Part shown: in pieces, positions 12,318-21,986 of the stretch
Layout of the letters: every line of letters starts with the position of its first letter
How positions within the stretch are numbered: the stretch's first letter is position 1
From: Basidiobolus ranarum
Lineage: Eukaryota > Basidiobolomycota > Basidiobolomycetes > Basidiobolales
Assembly: GCA_040143965.1 (NCBI GenBank)
Contig: JASJQH010006915.1
Span: 1-39,943 of the forward strand
DNA length: 39,943 nucleotides
Direction of reading: 5' to 3'
Made by a program: the position numbers and the translations under genes
Notes under the pieces: generated by a model
Told to the model about the DNA's origin: nothing
The model's input: only the letters and a program-made list of their open reading frames with translations
Database searches by the model: none

Positions 12318-12824
12318 TGATCTGTTAAGTGACCTGTTAATTAGTTTCATGTATTATCGTCAGTAAAGGATCATATGGATCTTGTAATAAATTGGTAGAT
12401 TAATGTTCAAGTTCAATCTGGAAGCGAGCATGATTATTTACTGTATTATTACTGGTGTTTCGGTTGATTGTGGATCTGATCATATTGATTCGGTCAGCTC
12501 TGTTATTGACGTAACTTTATAGAGCTGACCAACTGGAACAATTAGGAGAAGCTCTGATTCACCTGTCCAAATTGGAAGAATCAGTAACACGTGTGCTATA
12601 TTTACATATAAGCTATATATACGATAGACAATGTTGATTTATTTAAAACCAAAAAAATGGGCCCCAATTTAGCCATATAGAAAAGAAACATACGAAATAA
12701 AAAGGGCTTTGTTATATATGCAAAACTGCTTATGGTATGTTTATACATTATAATGCGATTCAGAATAAAGATTGAAAAGCCTATTTGATCATTGTAAAAA
12801 AACGACTTCACTGGAAAGTTGGAA
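12318..12824. other. Tail-to-tail gap between LYS2 and the DEK-like gene
   Basis: Both flanking genes end here, so the gap holds two 3' untranslated regions. It has no credible coding frame. A perfect inverted repeat at 12492-12530 is its only clear structure. Confidence 0.5.
12492..12530. repeat. Perfect 10 bp inverted repeat with 19 nt spacer
   Basis: GGTCAGCTCT at 12492-12501 is exactly complementary to AGAGCTGACC at 12521-12530. The spacer adds a short GTTA/TAAC pairing around a 6 nt tip. It starts about 175 bp after the LYS2 stop and could form an RNA hairpin in a 3' untranslated region, or be the relic of a small foldback element. Confidence 0.7.
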
Positions 12825-14481
12825 TTAGGCTTCTAGATTGTCATTTTTCTGTTTTTTGTGAGATGAACCAGTATCATCGGCATCAATATCTTCTATATTT
12901 CTCTTCTTTGACACTACTTCAACTGGAATATTCGAAATATCTCAATACTCTGAACATCAACTTAACTTGATACATATAAAATAAAAAGACTACCTTTTTC
13001 ATTATCCTCGCTGGTTTCTTTCAATGACTCAACTGTGGCGTCTGCTGATGGCTCTTGAGAATCTTTCTGTAGCATAAAATTTTAGAACAATAATATCTTA
13101 ATATGTTTCAACACTTCAGTATACCTCATCATCAGAATCGTCCACCATCTCTTTACTTTTAGTCAACGCTTCGTGTGCAGATTTCGGCTTTCGACCACGT
13201 TTAGCAGGTTGAGTTTGTACAACGCCTGTAGTGACTTTCTTATCGCGTCTCGTATACTTACGCTTCTTAGTAGTAGGATTGTCACTTGGAATCTGACTTT
13301 GGTAAACTAATTTCTCTTCATTTGGGAGTGAGTCCCAAAGAGTAAGAAGTTCTTTTTGAATTTCGTCCAAAGATTTATCCGGGTTACTTTGGATTAACTC
13401 GCCGCGTTTTTCCCTTACAAAGAAGGAGAAAGGGGAGATCTGAAGATTACCTTCCTCCTGACATTATGGTTATTTTTGGAATTCATATGAATATATTTCA
13501 TGTGAACTTCTATCTATTTACTTGAATATCTGAAGTGTCTCGTATTTGAGGATTCTTAAGAAAATCCATGATGGAACTATGAAGATCGTTCTACAAATTG
13601 AAGAAAGTTAGTCAAAAATCGGGTCATGATTTGAAACTATGGCGTAGTATTTACGCGACACGTTCAAGTAGCCAAAGTGCTCTTCTTGTAAGTACCTTGT
13701 TGTTAGGAAATGGTAGATCCAAGACATCACAAACATCTTTGCACGTATCTACTGTCCATTTTTCTAGTTTATTCCAATATACATCCTCTTCTTCCTACAA
13801 AATTAGTTTTCAATACAAAAAATTGGTAAGAGTATTAACAGTGAGGTCGATTTTACGTGATTTGTTCCTGATAAACAAAACACTTACCAAATTTTTAAAG
13901 GCAAAACCTTTAAAAGATTCCAGATCGTCTTTAACATTTGATCTTCCCTGACGCCGTCCAAATAAGAATCTGTGAAGCATATACAGTGTATAGTCCTTGT
14001 GTTTCCGGGAACGAATCTTGGATGTAACTGAAGCAGTAAATTTACATAAGTATCGAGACATTGAGATTAATTAACAAAATGTATGTACCACGAGGAATGT
14101 CAGCCAAACGGCTACCAGTACCCTTATTTTTGAATGTGTTAGGAATGTATACTAAAAATACGTTGAAAAGAAATGGTAGATCAGATCTTTCTTCATTACA
14201 TTGTGGATGATTGTTGTTGTTGTTGTTTGAGGTTCGGGTGACTCTTGACCAGGCTCGTAACGATCAACAGTCTTTCTTTCGCGTTTTCTTCTTGGAGTGT
14301 AAGCTATTGAAACCTCGAAGTTAGGAGGGGGAGATCAGTCAAAATTATATATGCAAAATTAAATTGTACCTTCCTCTAAGGACATAAGAGGAATATCAAT
14401 TTTAGAACCTTTGACCTTTTCTTGGTCTAGGTTAGATTCAACCTTGATGGGCTCAGTTTTGATATTCACTACGGAAGACAT
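12825..14481 (-). CDS. DEK-family chromatin protein with HMG-box-like segment
   Basis: Nine exons (14481-14370, 14303-14200, 14122-14089, 14027-13888, 13794-13696, 13590-13522, 13457-13125, 13066-12994, 12922-12825) give 353 residues in one frame. The order of motifs follows DEK: RKRERKTVDRYEP, then GTGSRLADIPRV, then LHRFLFGRRQGR...VKDDLESFKGF, then a KLEKWTVDTCKDVCDVLDL helix and IMDFLKNP. A following exon reads PFSFFVREKRGELI..NPDKSLDEIQKELLTLWDSLPNEEK, the pattern of an HMG box, and then basic AT-hook-like KRGRKPKS and acidic/Lys-rich tails. DEK proteins bind DNA and remodel chromatin in the nucleus. The junction of exons 2 and 3 uses an AAG acceptor placed after a CTAAC branch site; an earlier TAG would break the frame. 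Exon 2 carries an (ACA)5 run. Confidence 0.8.
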
Positions 14482-15969
14482 ATTTCTAGTACGAAAGACG
14501 TTCGAGGAAAAACAGCACTTCGAAGACACCCACACAAGTATGAAATTACATCCTATTCATTTGCTTTGATCTTGATCGATCAAACATTACTGATTCATCG
14601 ACTAGCCGACCGAATTAATCAGTATGGACACAGCAATCAACCTTTTCATAGGTAGCTACTCTGATCCAGTTCCGAGCATCTCATTGAACTGATCCTGGCA
14701 AATAGAAAAACAAAGATGAACTTGCTTAATTTGGTGAGGAGTTCGGAAAATAATTTAAGGCACCAGATAAAGAATTTTTAGACAATGACTCACCTTCACC
14801 TGTATATCGCATTTTCTGAATCACATAACCACATAACCATAAAATAACATCAAATGAGCAAAGAACTCATTCAATCCCAAATATAAAACGCAACATACAA
14901 AGCACAAATACAAAATACAAAATCCAGTCAAACCTTAATGCTTGTAAAACATGAGATATAATCAACCTGTGGTAAATTGGTTTAACTGGAAGATTAGGCT
15001 TGATCAAATCGAGATCGAGCAATTCCAGATGGAAACCACTCACACCACGCTGAAACTCTATTCCATCACATATGGCCAAAGTATCAACAAAAGTGACCTC
15101 TCCCTACTGACCACGCCCGGATTGGTCATCGGAAATTTTTGCTCAATCACGCGGACGTTGATTGGAGGGTATGAGAGGCACAATATCTGAGACAATCACT
15201 TACTGGGGCGAACACTCATTAACTCAAAAACACTATCGCTTTCCCGATACGGAGTTGATAGGTTGCTGCACTCACCGGATAAACATCGATCAGCTGGAGC
15301 TAAGTTTGGGGATTGATGCTCTTTGCATTGATAGAAAAAAACCACCAATGCATGCGGTGGGAAGGTACTAACCTCCGAGCCCATTGGGAGTGCCGTATTG
15401 AGTTAAAGTTGGAAATCGGGAAATTTCTTTTTTGGATCTTTTTCATTAATGGGAAGCTTAGTTCTCAATTAGATTAAGAAACATTACAATAGGCTTTTCT
15501 ATTAGATTAATAAATATTATCCAGATCACTGGAAACGCTACATACTTTTCGAAGTCCCAATGCAATAATGCCGCTTTTTGGGATGCGAAGGCTATTTGGG
15601 CCATTCCTCCGTTCCATAGAAAAATCCTGGGCAAATTGATTGGGTTGTGACAATCATCATAAATGATGTCTATAATTGGTTGGAATCTTCTGAGAGCAAT
15701 CCTATATGGCAGACGATACCCCATAATTTCCAGATTTCCCTTGTGGTCTTTCACATAAGAAGGCTAATGTATACATGTGATTCTGTGTACTATTTCTTCC
15801 TTTTTTTCACTATCTGTTGCTTTGCGTAATTTGTTCCTATTTAGTTCTACACTGCTTCTCTCTCTCTTGCAAGTTGTTAAACCGGAGCTGAGCTCATAGG
15901 GAGCAATACCTTCCACTTAGATACTGTTCCTATTGAATATTTGAGCTCACTTTCCTGAGTATTTGTATC
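14482..15969. promoter_or_regulatory. 1.5 kb divergent gap between the DEK-like and ERT1-like genes
   Basis: The gap must contain both promoters. Short frames of 60-98 codons occur (for example 15458-15754 on the minus strand, and 14951-15371 on the plus strand) but none has a recognisable motif or good splice partners. A CT-rich run near 15857-15870 precedes the ERT1-like gene. Confidence 0.45.
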
Positions 15970-17346
15970 ATGGAAAGGGAGCAAAGTCAATACTTTTTAA
16001 ACAGCCGTGCTGTGCCATTTTCAGCGAGTGAAGTTCCCACTCGGGAACTTTCCTGGCCTTCAAATGGTCAATCCAAACGCCAGAGAGAATTCAGTTCAGG
16101 TATCGACGATAAACTTCGTAAAACTAAGAAACCAAGCTCTGACGAAAGTAGCAATTCCGAACCCATTAAAAGGTTGAGCTCTAAAAAGGTTAACAAAACA
16201 CACGTTCCTAGTGCTTGTGCGAATTGTAAGAAGGCCCATTTGGCTTGTGATGGTATGGACATTCTTGTATCGCATGCTTGTCAACTCTTTCGCCTTTCTG
16301 ACAAAAAAATCCTTATTTTAGTATCGAGGCCTTGTAAAAGATGTCTAGCAATGGGAAAAACCGATACTTGTATTGACATCCAGCACAAAAAGCGAGGTCG
16401 ACCAAAGATAAAAGACCGCAAGTCGGACTCGTACTTGCTTGAATCAAACTATTCACAAATAATTAGCCTTACCCCTACTACCACTTTTATCAATCAAGCT
16501 GAGCCTCAAAGCACCTCAATGTTGAGTCCAGCCACCTCAATATCACAGGATAATGCTTCACGTGCTTTTAATCGTAGCATAAGTCATGTTGAAACTCCCG
16601 AACTAAATATGCCAGCACCAGTATCTAATTACCCCAGCAGTACTCATAACTCTTCGACACAAGGCCCCCCGCCATCTTCACAGTCTTCCACGAATTTGTC
16701 GAGTCATCACACCTCGCACTTCCAAAATACAGAGAATGTCGACCCAGCATCATCTCTTCATTTCAACCTTTACGACCCTTCCAAGAGTGTTGATCCAAAT
16801 GCTCAGGATGATTCGTACACTCACTCCTCTAATGACCATGATTTCATAATGATGCTGAATTTCAAAATGGATTGTGCCATGATTTCTGAGGAGTATCATG
16901 ACCTACTGGGTTACACATCCCAGGACCTTGTTCATCGCTCCTTTTACGACATTGTCCATACTACCGACATCGACCGAATTAGAAATCTTAAAGATCAGCT
17001 CATTGATCATGTGGTCCAAGTGGTTACTCAATATCAAGGTTCTTTCTTGGCAGCTCCACTAAGGGAAGGGTTCGGATGCTCTCTCACGATAGAAGACATT
17101 CAAAAACAAACTTACAGTAAGCTGAATAATCCGGCTTCTGGCTCAGAAGAATGCACTGAAGCAATTCACATAAGGCGGAGGGATGGAGGCTACGAGCTGT
17201 TTAATGTTCATATGAAGGTTGGCGGTGCTTTTGGTACCGACCTGACGAGCATAGATACATATGACAAAGCCTACCTTATTTGCAAACTTGCCAAATTTCA
17301 ACTGCCATCGCTAACAAATAATAGCTATGGTAACAACACGCTTTAG
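15970..17346 (+). CDS. ERT1/AcuK-type Zn2Cys6 regulator with PAS-like domain
   Basis: Two exons, 15970-16252 and 16322-17346, give 435 residues. The 69 bp intron splits the zinc cluster; after splicing it reads ACANCKKAHLACDVSRPCKR, with Cys at 83, 86, 93, 99, 102 and 111, followed by HKKRGRPK. This CX2CX6CX5CX2CX8C form and basic tail are characteristic of the ERT1/RDS2/AcuK family, which controls gluconeogenesis and non-fermentable carbon use in fungi. The C-terminal half has a PAS-like region (MLNFKMDCAMISEEYHDLLG, then the FYDIVHTTDIDRI segment), also a family trait. A Ser/Pro/Thr-rich linker joins the two. The exact family member cannot be decided. The intron length is a multiple of three with no stop, so unspliced mRNA would stay open. 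Confidence 0.85.
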   Translation: MEREQSQYFLNSRAVPFSASEVPTRELSWPSNGQSKRQREFSSGIDDKLRKTKKPSSDESSNSEPIKRLSSKKVNKTHVPSACANCKKAHLACDGMDILVSHACQLFRLSDKKILILVSRPCKRCLAMGKTDTCIDIQHKKRGRPKIKDRKSDSYLLESNYSQIISLTPTTTFINQAEPQSTSMLSPATSISQDNASRAFNRSISHVETPELNMPAPVSNYPSSTHNSSTQGPPPSSQSSTNLSSHHTSHFQNTENVDPASSLHFNLYDPSKSVDPNAQDDSYTHSSNDHDFIMMLNFKMDCAMISEEYHDLLGYTSQDLVHRSFYDIVHTTDIDRIRNLKDQLIDHVVQVVTQYQGSFLAAPLREGFGCSLTIEDIQKQTYSKLNNPASGSEECTEAIHIRRRDGGYELFNVHMKVGGAFGTDLTSIDTYDKAYLICKLAKFQLPSLTNNSYGNNTL

Positions 17347-18052
17347 TTGATACATCGTTCAAAGAATACAAGCGTTGTATTTTTCCAATATTTGTGTATT
17401 TATTTATATTTTCATTTCTTACTTTAAGCCACCTACAAAATTGCCATACCAGAGATTATACATAATTCCAATTTTTATTGTTCTGGTCCTCTTAAACCCC
17501 TCCCCCATTGTGTCCACACCAAATAAATCTCCTACTTTTTGAACTGTGTTAGCCCAATATCACATGTATAAGCCATTCACTTGGTCTCTCATTTTATGGT
17601 AGCCTACTGGATATAGGCAAGTAAAACTCTTTACATCTCTCAAAATACGCTTTACAGCTATTTCTTGAAATACTAGAGACATGGTGACTTTACATTTCAT
17701 CCAATTAATGATGTATTTGCTTGACCCTGCTGAAGCTGTATTAAATTACTAGCATTACTGACATTACTTTGTAAGCGAATAATCATGTGCGAGTGCTGGC
17801 AAGATGAAATGCTAATGATAACTACCCGTGATATGGTTTTGACGTACTTACCCATATATGGTAATGCTCATTCGTCAGTGCCAGCATTAATGGAACACGT
17901 CATAGTATTCAGTATTTCTCGATTTAAATACTCATATAAAAGCCATCACCCGTTGGTTATTCATCATCAACAGCTAATTTTTCTTATCTACCCTTTTCCT
18001 TCTTCCTCTCTATAAACCTTTGGAATATTAATACATACAAGAACTTAACAAG
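17347..18052. promoter_or_regulatory. Gap between the ERT1-like and BAP31-like genes
   Basis: No convincing gene. A 76-codon frame near 17785-18015 overlaps the promoter and has no family likeness. A TATAAAAG box lies near the right end; the left end should hold the 3' region of the regulator. Confidence 0.5.
17935..17942 (+). promoter_or_regulatory. TATA box of the BAP31-like gene
   Basis: TATAAAAG lies 111 bp upstream of the start codon and before a CT-rich leader. The match to the consensus is exact; use is inferred. Confidence 0.5.
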
Positions 18053-18831
18053 ATGGTTTTGTATTACAGCATCGTGTTCGGTCTCCTAGTTTTCGAGGTA
18101 AGCTTTTTCCATCACTTGTCCTAGAATATGCATCTTCATACTTACGATGATCGTATTCTTCTAGATGACCCTCTTTGGAATGATGGTGGTAAGTTTGATG
18201 TCTCTTGTTGTTGACGTATAAGAATTGTCATAATAACCCTGGTTTATTCTAGTTCCCTTTCCCTAAGAAATGGAAGCGCGCCGTCTTAATAAAGATTGAC
18301 GAATCCGGAATCATTCGAAGAAATCAATACATCATCAACATAGTTGGATTCTTCGTGTTCATTCTATTTATCGATTCAGTTAATAGAATGATTCGCGCTA
18401 CAGAGGAAGTAAATACAGCTAATATGGCTGATCCTCGTACCGATACCCAATTACATGTCAAAAAATTCTACAGTCAAAGAAATATGTATCTGACCGGATT
18501 TACGTTGTTCCTTTCTCTTATTATCAACCGTACATTTGCAATCTTAATGGACCTATTCTACGCAGAAGAGGAGTTGGAGAGATTAGGACAGAGTGCCCCA
18601 GTACAGCATAAGGACGTTAAATTCTACCAAGAATCTAACGAGAAGCAAGACAAGGAGATCTCGGAGTTATTAAAAGAGTTGGATGATCTTAAAAGGAAAG
18701 ACCGTGACTTCGAACTCTTGAAAAAGCAAGCCAAGAATCAGTCTGCGGAGTATAACAGACTTGCAGATGAACATAATGATCTTGAAAAGACTCGGGAAGG
18801 ACGCACTGATGAAATCAAAAAAGATCTTTAG
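18053..18831 (+). CDS. BAP31/Yet-family ER membrane protein
   Basis: Three exons (18053-18097, 18165-18188, 18253-18831) give 215 residues; the middle exon is only 24 nt. The start MVLYYSIVFGLLVFEM begins the first membrane segment, followed by PFPKKWKR, a second membrane segment (IINIVGFFVFILFIDSVN), a polar loop ending YSQRNMYLTGFTLFLSLI with the third membrane segment, then a long charged coiled coil. This is the layout of BAP31/BAP29 and yeast Yet1-3, ER proteins that act in membrane-protein sorting and quality control. The C-terminus KKDL fits a KKxx ER-retrieval signal. Both introns fall in the first hydrophobic segment. The family call is strong; which Yet paralogue it matches is not resolvable. 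Confidence 0.93.
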
Positions 18832-19521
18832 TCATGTTCATATTTTCACTAACTCCCTTTGTGTGAATGATTGCATACTTGCAGTTCGATAATTTCTTAA
18901 ATGTCCATTTTACACATGTGTGAATACTCTCAAATAAAACCATCCTTTATCTAACTAAAGCACCTGACCAAATTAAACATGCTTCTGAAAGCAAAGTTTC
19001 TCGAGAGATCCGTACTAGTGTTCAGGGGCCAGTTGTAACTTGGTAGTACGTAAGCTAAGTCATCACATGAAAGCAGGAACTGGTGCAATTAGAAGTTGGA
19101 TTTAGCTTGGCTAGTTATGTCATCATTCACTAATATCCGACATTGACTAAACTTTTTAAATAACGGAATTGGGAAGATCCGATAATTGTACAAATTCCGC
19201 AATTAGTAAAAATCAAACGACGTGGCACCCGTTAGGGATACCTCTAGTGGTAAATCAAACGTGTCCTGCAAATCATCAAATCGAACTGTCTCGACCATTG
19301 TAAATTTATTAAAAAAAATCGAGTTCCCTCACGTTACTCTCACTTTATTTGTTTCCTTGTAGTTTGTAGTTAGTAAGAGTTATCTCTATTATACATTCGT
19401 CTATACAATCCTCAAGTTATCTGTTGAATACATTTGACCTTTCCTTCCTCCTACTCTCCAACAACAACCGTTCACCCTCACTTTGATTTACTCCTCGACA
19501 TTTCAACACTTCGTAAACACC
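18832..19521. promoter_or_regulatory. Gap between the BAP31-like and ORM genes
   Basis: AT-rich, with no coding frame and no RNA gene seen. It should contain the BAP31-like 3' region and the ORM promoter. Confidence 0.45.
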
Positions 19522-20246
19522 ATGTCTGTGATTACTCACCAAAAATCTCCAGACAACGCCACGTATACCGATACTTCTTGTCAGACTAATCTCAATTCGT
19601 CTTGGGTTAATTACAAGGGTATGCACATATATTTGATAGACTGAACCAACAAATCATACAAATAATTCAACTCTCTAAAATATTCATAGGAGTATGGGTA
19701 TTTAATTTCATACTTATTTTCTTCTTGAAAGTATTCTTCGTAATAATTCCCGGAATTTCGGTGGAAACCAGTTGGACTTTAACAAACTTGACCTATAATA
19801 TTGTAAAGGATAATTTTCTACTTTATATTCTTCTGAATTTTGACTTAAACCTTTCACTTAAACTTTTAGATAAGTTACGCCGTATTTCACTGGATTATTG
19901 GTGTTCCTTTTGAGTTTAACCAAGGTGCATGTGACGAACTTACCTTATGGGAACAAATGGATAACGGTACACAGTTCTCACCTTCGAAGAAATATTTCAC
20001 CGCTGCACCCATTATTCTGTAAGTTATCAGAAATCATATACTCCCTCTCTACTCGTTTAATCCTAGTATATGCACTAAAAAAGAATCTTTATTTAACTTA
20101 GCTTTCTCTTGGGTATCCATTATACACATTACGATGGTATCATGTTTATCGTTAACTTGACTGCTTTAACGATTAATCTGATAGGAAAGTTACCAGCCAT
20201 GCACCGAGTTCGTTTATTCGGTATCAATACTGTTCACACTGATTAG
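19522..20246 (+). CDS. ORM/ORMDL regulator of serine palmitoyltransferase
   Basis: Four exons (19522-19618, 19690-19802, 19870-20018, 20102-20246) give 167 residues. Conserved ORMDL signatures are continuous across junctions: NSSWVNYKGVWV, IPGISVETSWTLTNLTYN, VFHWIIGVPFEFNQGA, LTLWEQMDNGTQFSPSKKYF, HYTHYD and KLPAMHRVRLFGIN. Orm proteins are ER membrane proteins that bind and restrain serine palmitoyltransferase, setting the rate of sphingolipid synthesis. Four hydrophobic segments are visible. The N-terminal tail before the first conserved motif is about 25 residues, shorter than in yeast Orm1/2, and lacks the Arg/Ser-rich phosphorylated stretch. Family assignment is near certain. Confidence 0.96.
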
Positions 20247-20559
20247 ATAGATAAACATCCAATTGCACATTCATATCCATATCTCAGCTCCAACTTCTAC
20301 TCCTACTCCTACCCAAACCCAGAATCTTGGGTGGTTTTATTTATTTATTAGTCGATGTTTAACATCTTATCTAGTGAAAAAGAAACTACTGCCCTTCTTT
20401 GTACTCTTGTTTCTTATAATAATAAAATATTCATGTGGTTTTCAATGTAAACTCACACATCCACAAGTCACCATTCTAGTTCGTCCACTAAAATCATGGT
20501 CACATGAATATTTTTCAATGATATATTCACCTATGATTTCTTTAGAACTTTAGACTAAC
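20247..20559. other. Gap between the ORM and fasciclin genes
   Basis: A 96-codon frame (20263-20553) begins in a CCTACTCC-type microsatellite (about 20294-20312) and shows no family motif, so it is read as untranslated and promoter sequence. Confidence 0.45.
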
Positions 20560-21870
20560 ATGAAAGGGAATTTTCTGAGGATTTGGGTGGTTGGATTATT
20601 GATCATTCCATTGATATCTTCTCAGTCACTCTCCAAACAATCCATATTTCCAGAGACTTTTAAGCAGCTGAAAACGGAGAGAAAGGGGAAGGGAAAGGAA
20701 GATTATAGATGTAATACACTGTTAGATTGGTTGAAAAAAGAACCCAGGTTCTCTAAGGTTTCAAACTTTATCAATACTGATAAAAGTTTGTTAAAGTACC
20801 TTAACGATACTAAAAAACAGGTTAAAAATAATCCACCTCTTGGTTACTTTATAAAGTTGTCTAACTTCTGTTTCATAGACCACTTTTTTTGCTCCAACAA
20901 ATAGCGCAATCTCCAAATTTTTCAACGAAAATGAAGAGAGTCCCGACGAAGAGAGAAGAGCTCCTAAACTTCGAAAGGCTCTACTAAAGGTAGAGATGTC
21001 TTATCAATAAGTTAATCGATCTCTTTAGTTATTTACTAAAATGAATTGATCTACCTTATAATATAGATACTAAAATACCATATAGTCCCTGGAAGCTTCA
21101 GTACTCAAACTTTAAAGGATACTAGAGTTTTAAAGACAATGGCTAAAGAACATGACCTACATGGGGAATATCAACGAATAAGATTCTCTTATGATAATCA
21201 AATTCTGAAGATAAATGAGGTGGTGAAAGTGAAAGAAGTTGACTTACGTACCTCAAATGGAATAATCCATGTAGTTCAAGACCTATTAACCGAACCTTTG
21301 AGTATAGCTGATACTCTAATAGAACATCCTAACAAATTCACTGCTTTGAATCTGGCTTTACAAAACACTGGCTTGAACCACTTATTAAAGCGAAATCGTG
21401 GACTCACTTTCCTGGCACCAAGTAATATAGCATTTCGTAGTTTGGGTTGTAAGAATTTAAAGTATCTATTCTCTCCTCATGGCGAAAAAGATTTGGAAAA
21501 AATCATAAACCATCATATATCTTACAAGTTGGCTTACAGTAATGACTTTAAGCACTTCCAATATCACTCACTACGAGAAGGAAATATCCCTGAGCACAGA
21601 GAACTTGAACGCGAACACAAGCACAAGCACAAACACACCTTCCGTAAAAGTCTCCCTACATTGTTCGGTGACAAGCTTCGGTTTGAAGTGACACACGCCC
21701 ATTCAAAAAGTGCTACTTTGTGGGTGAATCGTAGATCTCGTGTTCTGTACACAGACCTAATATCTCGTAACGGAGTCACTCATGTAATAGACCGCATCCT
21801 CATCCCTCACGGTCTAAATATCTCCAATGATGGATGGTGGGATGACTCAGAATATTGTATGAATGAATAG
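20560..21870 (+). CDS. Secreted protein with two fasciclin (FAS1) domains
   Basis: Three exons (20560-20820, 20879-20989, 21067-21870) give 391 residues. A signal peptide is evident: short basic start, a hydrophobic run (residues about 8-19), then ISSQS. FAS1 domain 1 shows TTFFAPTNSAI and, after the second junction, ILKYHIVPGSF; domain 2 shows LTFLAPSNIAF, INHHISYKL and NGVTHVIDRIL. FAS1 domains mediate adhesion or extracellular and vacuolar functions; S. pombe Fsc1 is a multi-FAS1 vacuolar membrane protein needed for autophagosome fusion. Here there is no C-terminal membrane segment or GPI signal, so a soluble secreted or vacuolar product is inferred. A His/Lys run (HKHKHKH, residues 308-314) interrupts domain 2. 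It ends 116 bp from the kinase gene on the other strand. Confidence 0.88.
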
Positions 21871-21986
21871 AATCCGAAATAAAATTCATGGTTTACTGGT
21901 TTGTGACAATCAAGAGTGAGAAAAGTACAAAGAGAGGGGTGGGGTTGAAATTACATTATGAAGTTACGTGAATGATTACAAATAGT

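Noticed and set aside
14951-15371. Two overlapping plus-strand frames in the 1.5 kb gap, one with a stretch faintly like a HET-domain motif
   Set aside because: The likeness is limited to a few residues, the frames are short, and no splice partners restore a family motif.
17785-18015. 76-codon frame upstream of the BAP31-like gene
   Set aside because: It covers the TATA box and CT-rich leader of that gene and resembles no family.
20263-20553. 96-codon frame between the ORM and fasciclin genes
   Set aside because: It begins in a microsatellite and has no motif; better explained as untranslated sequence.
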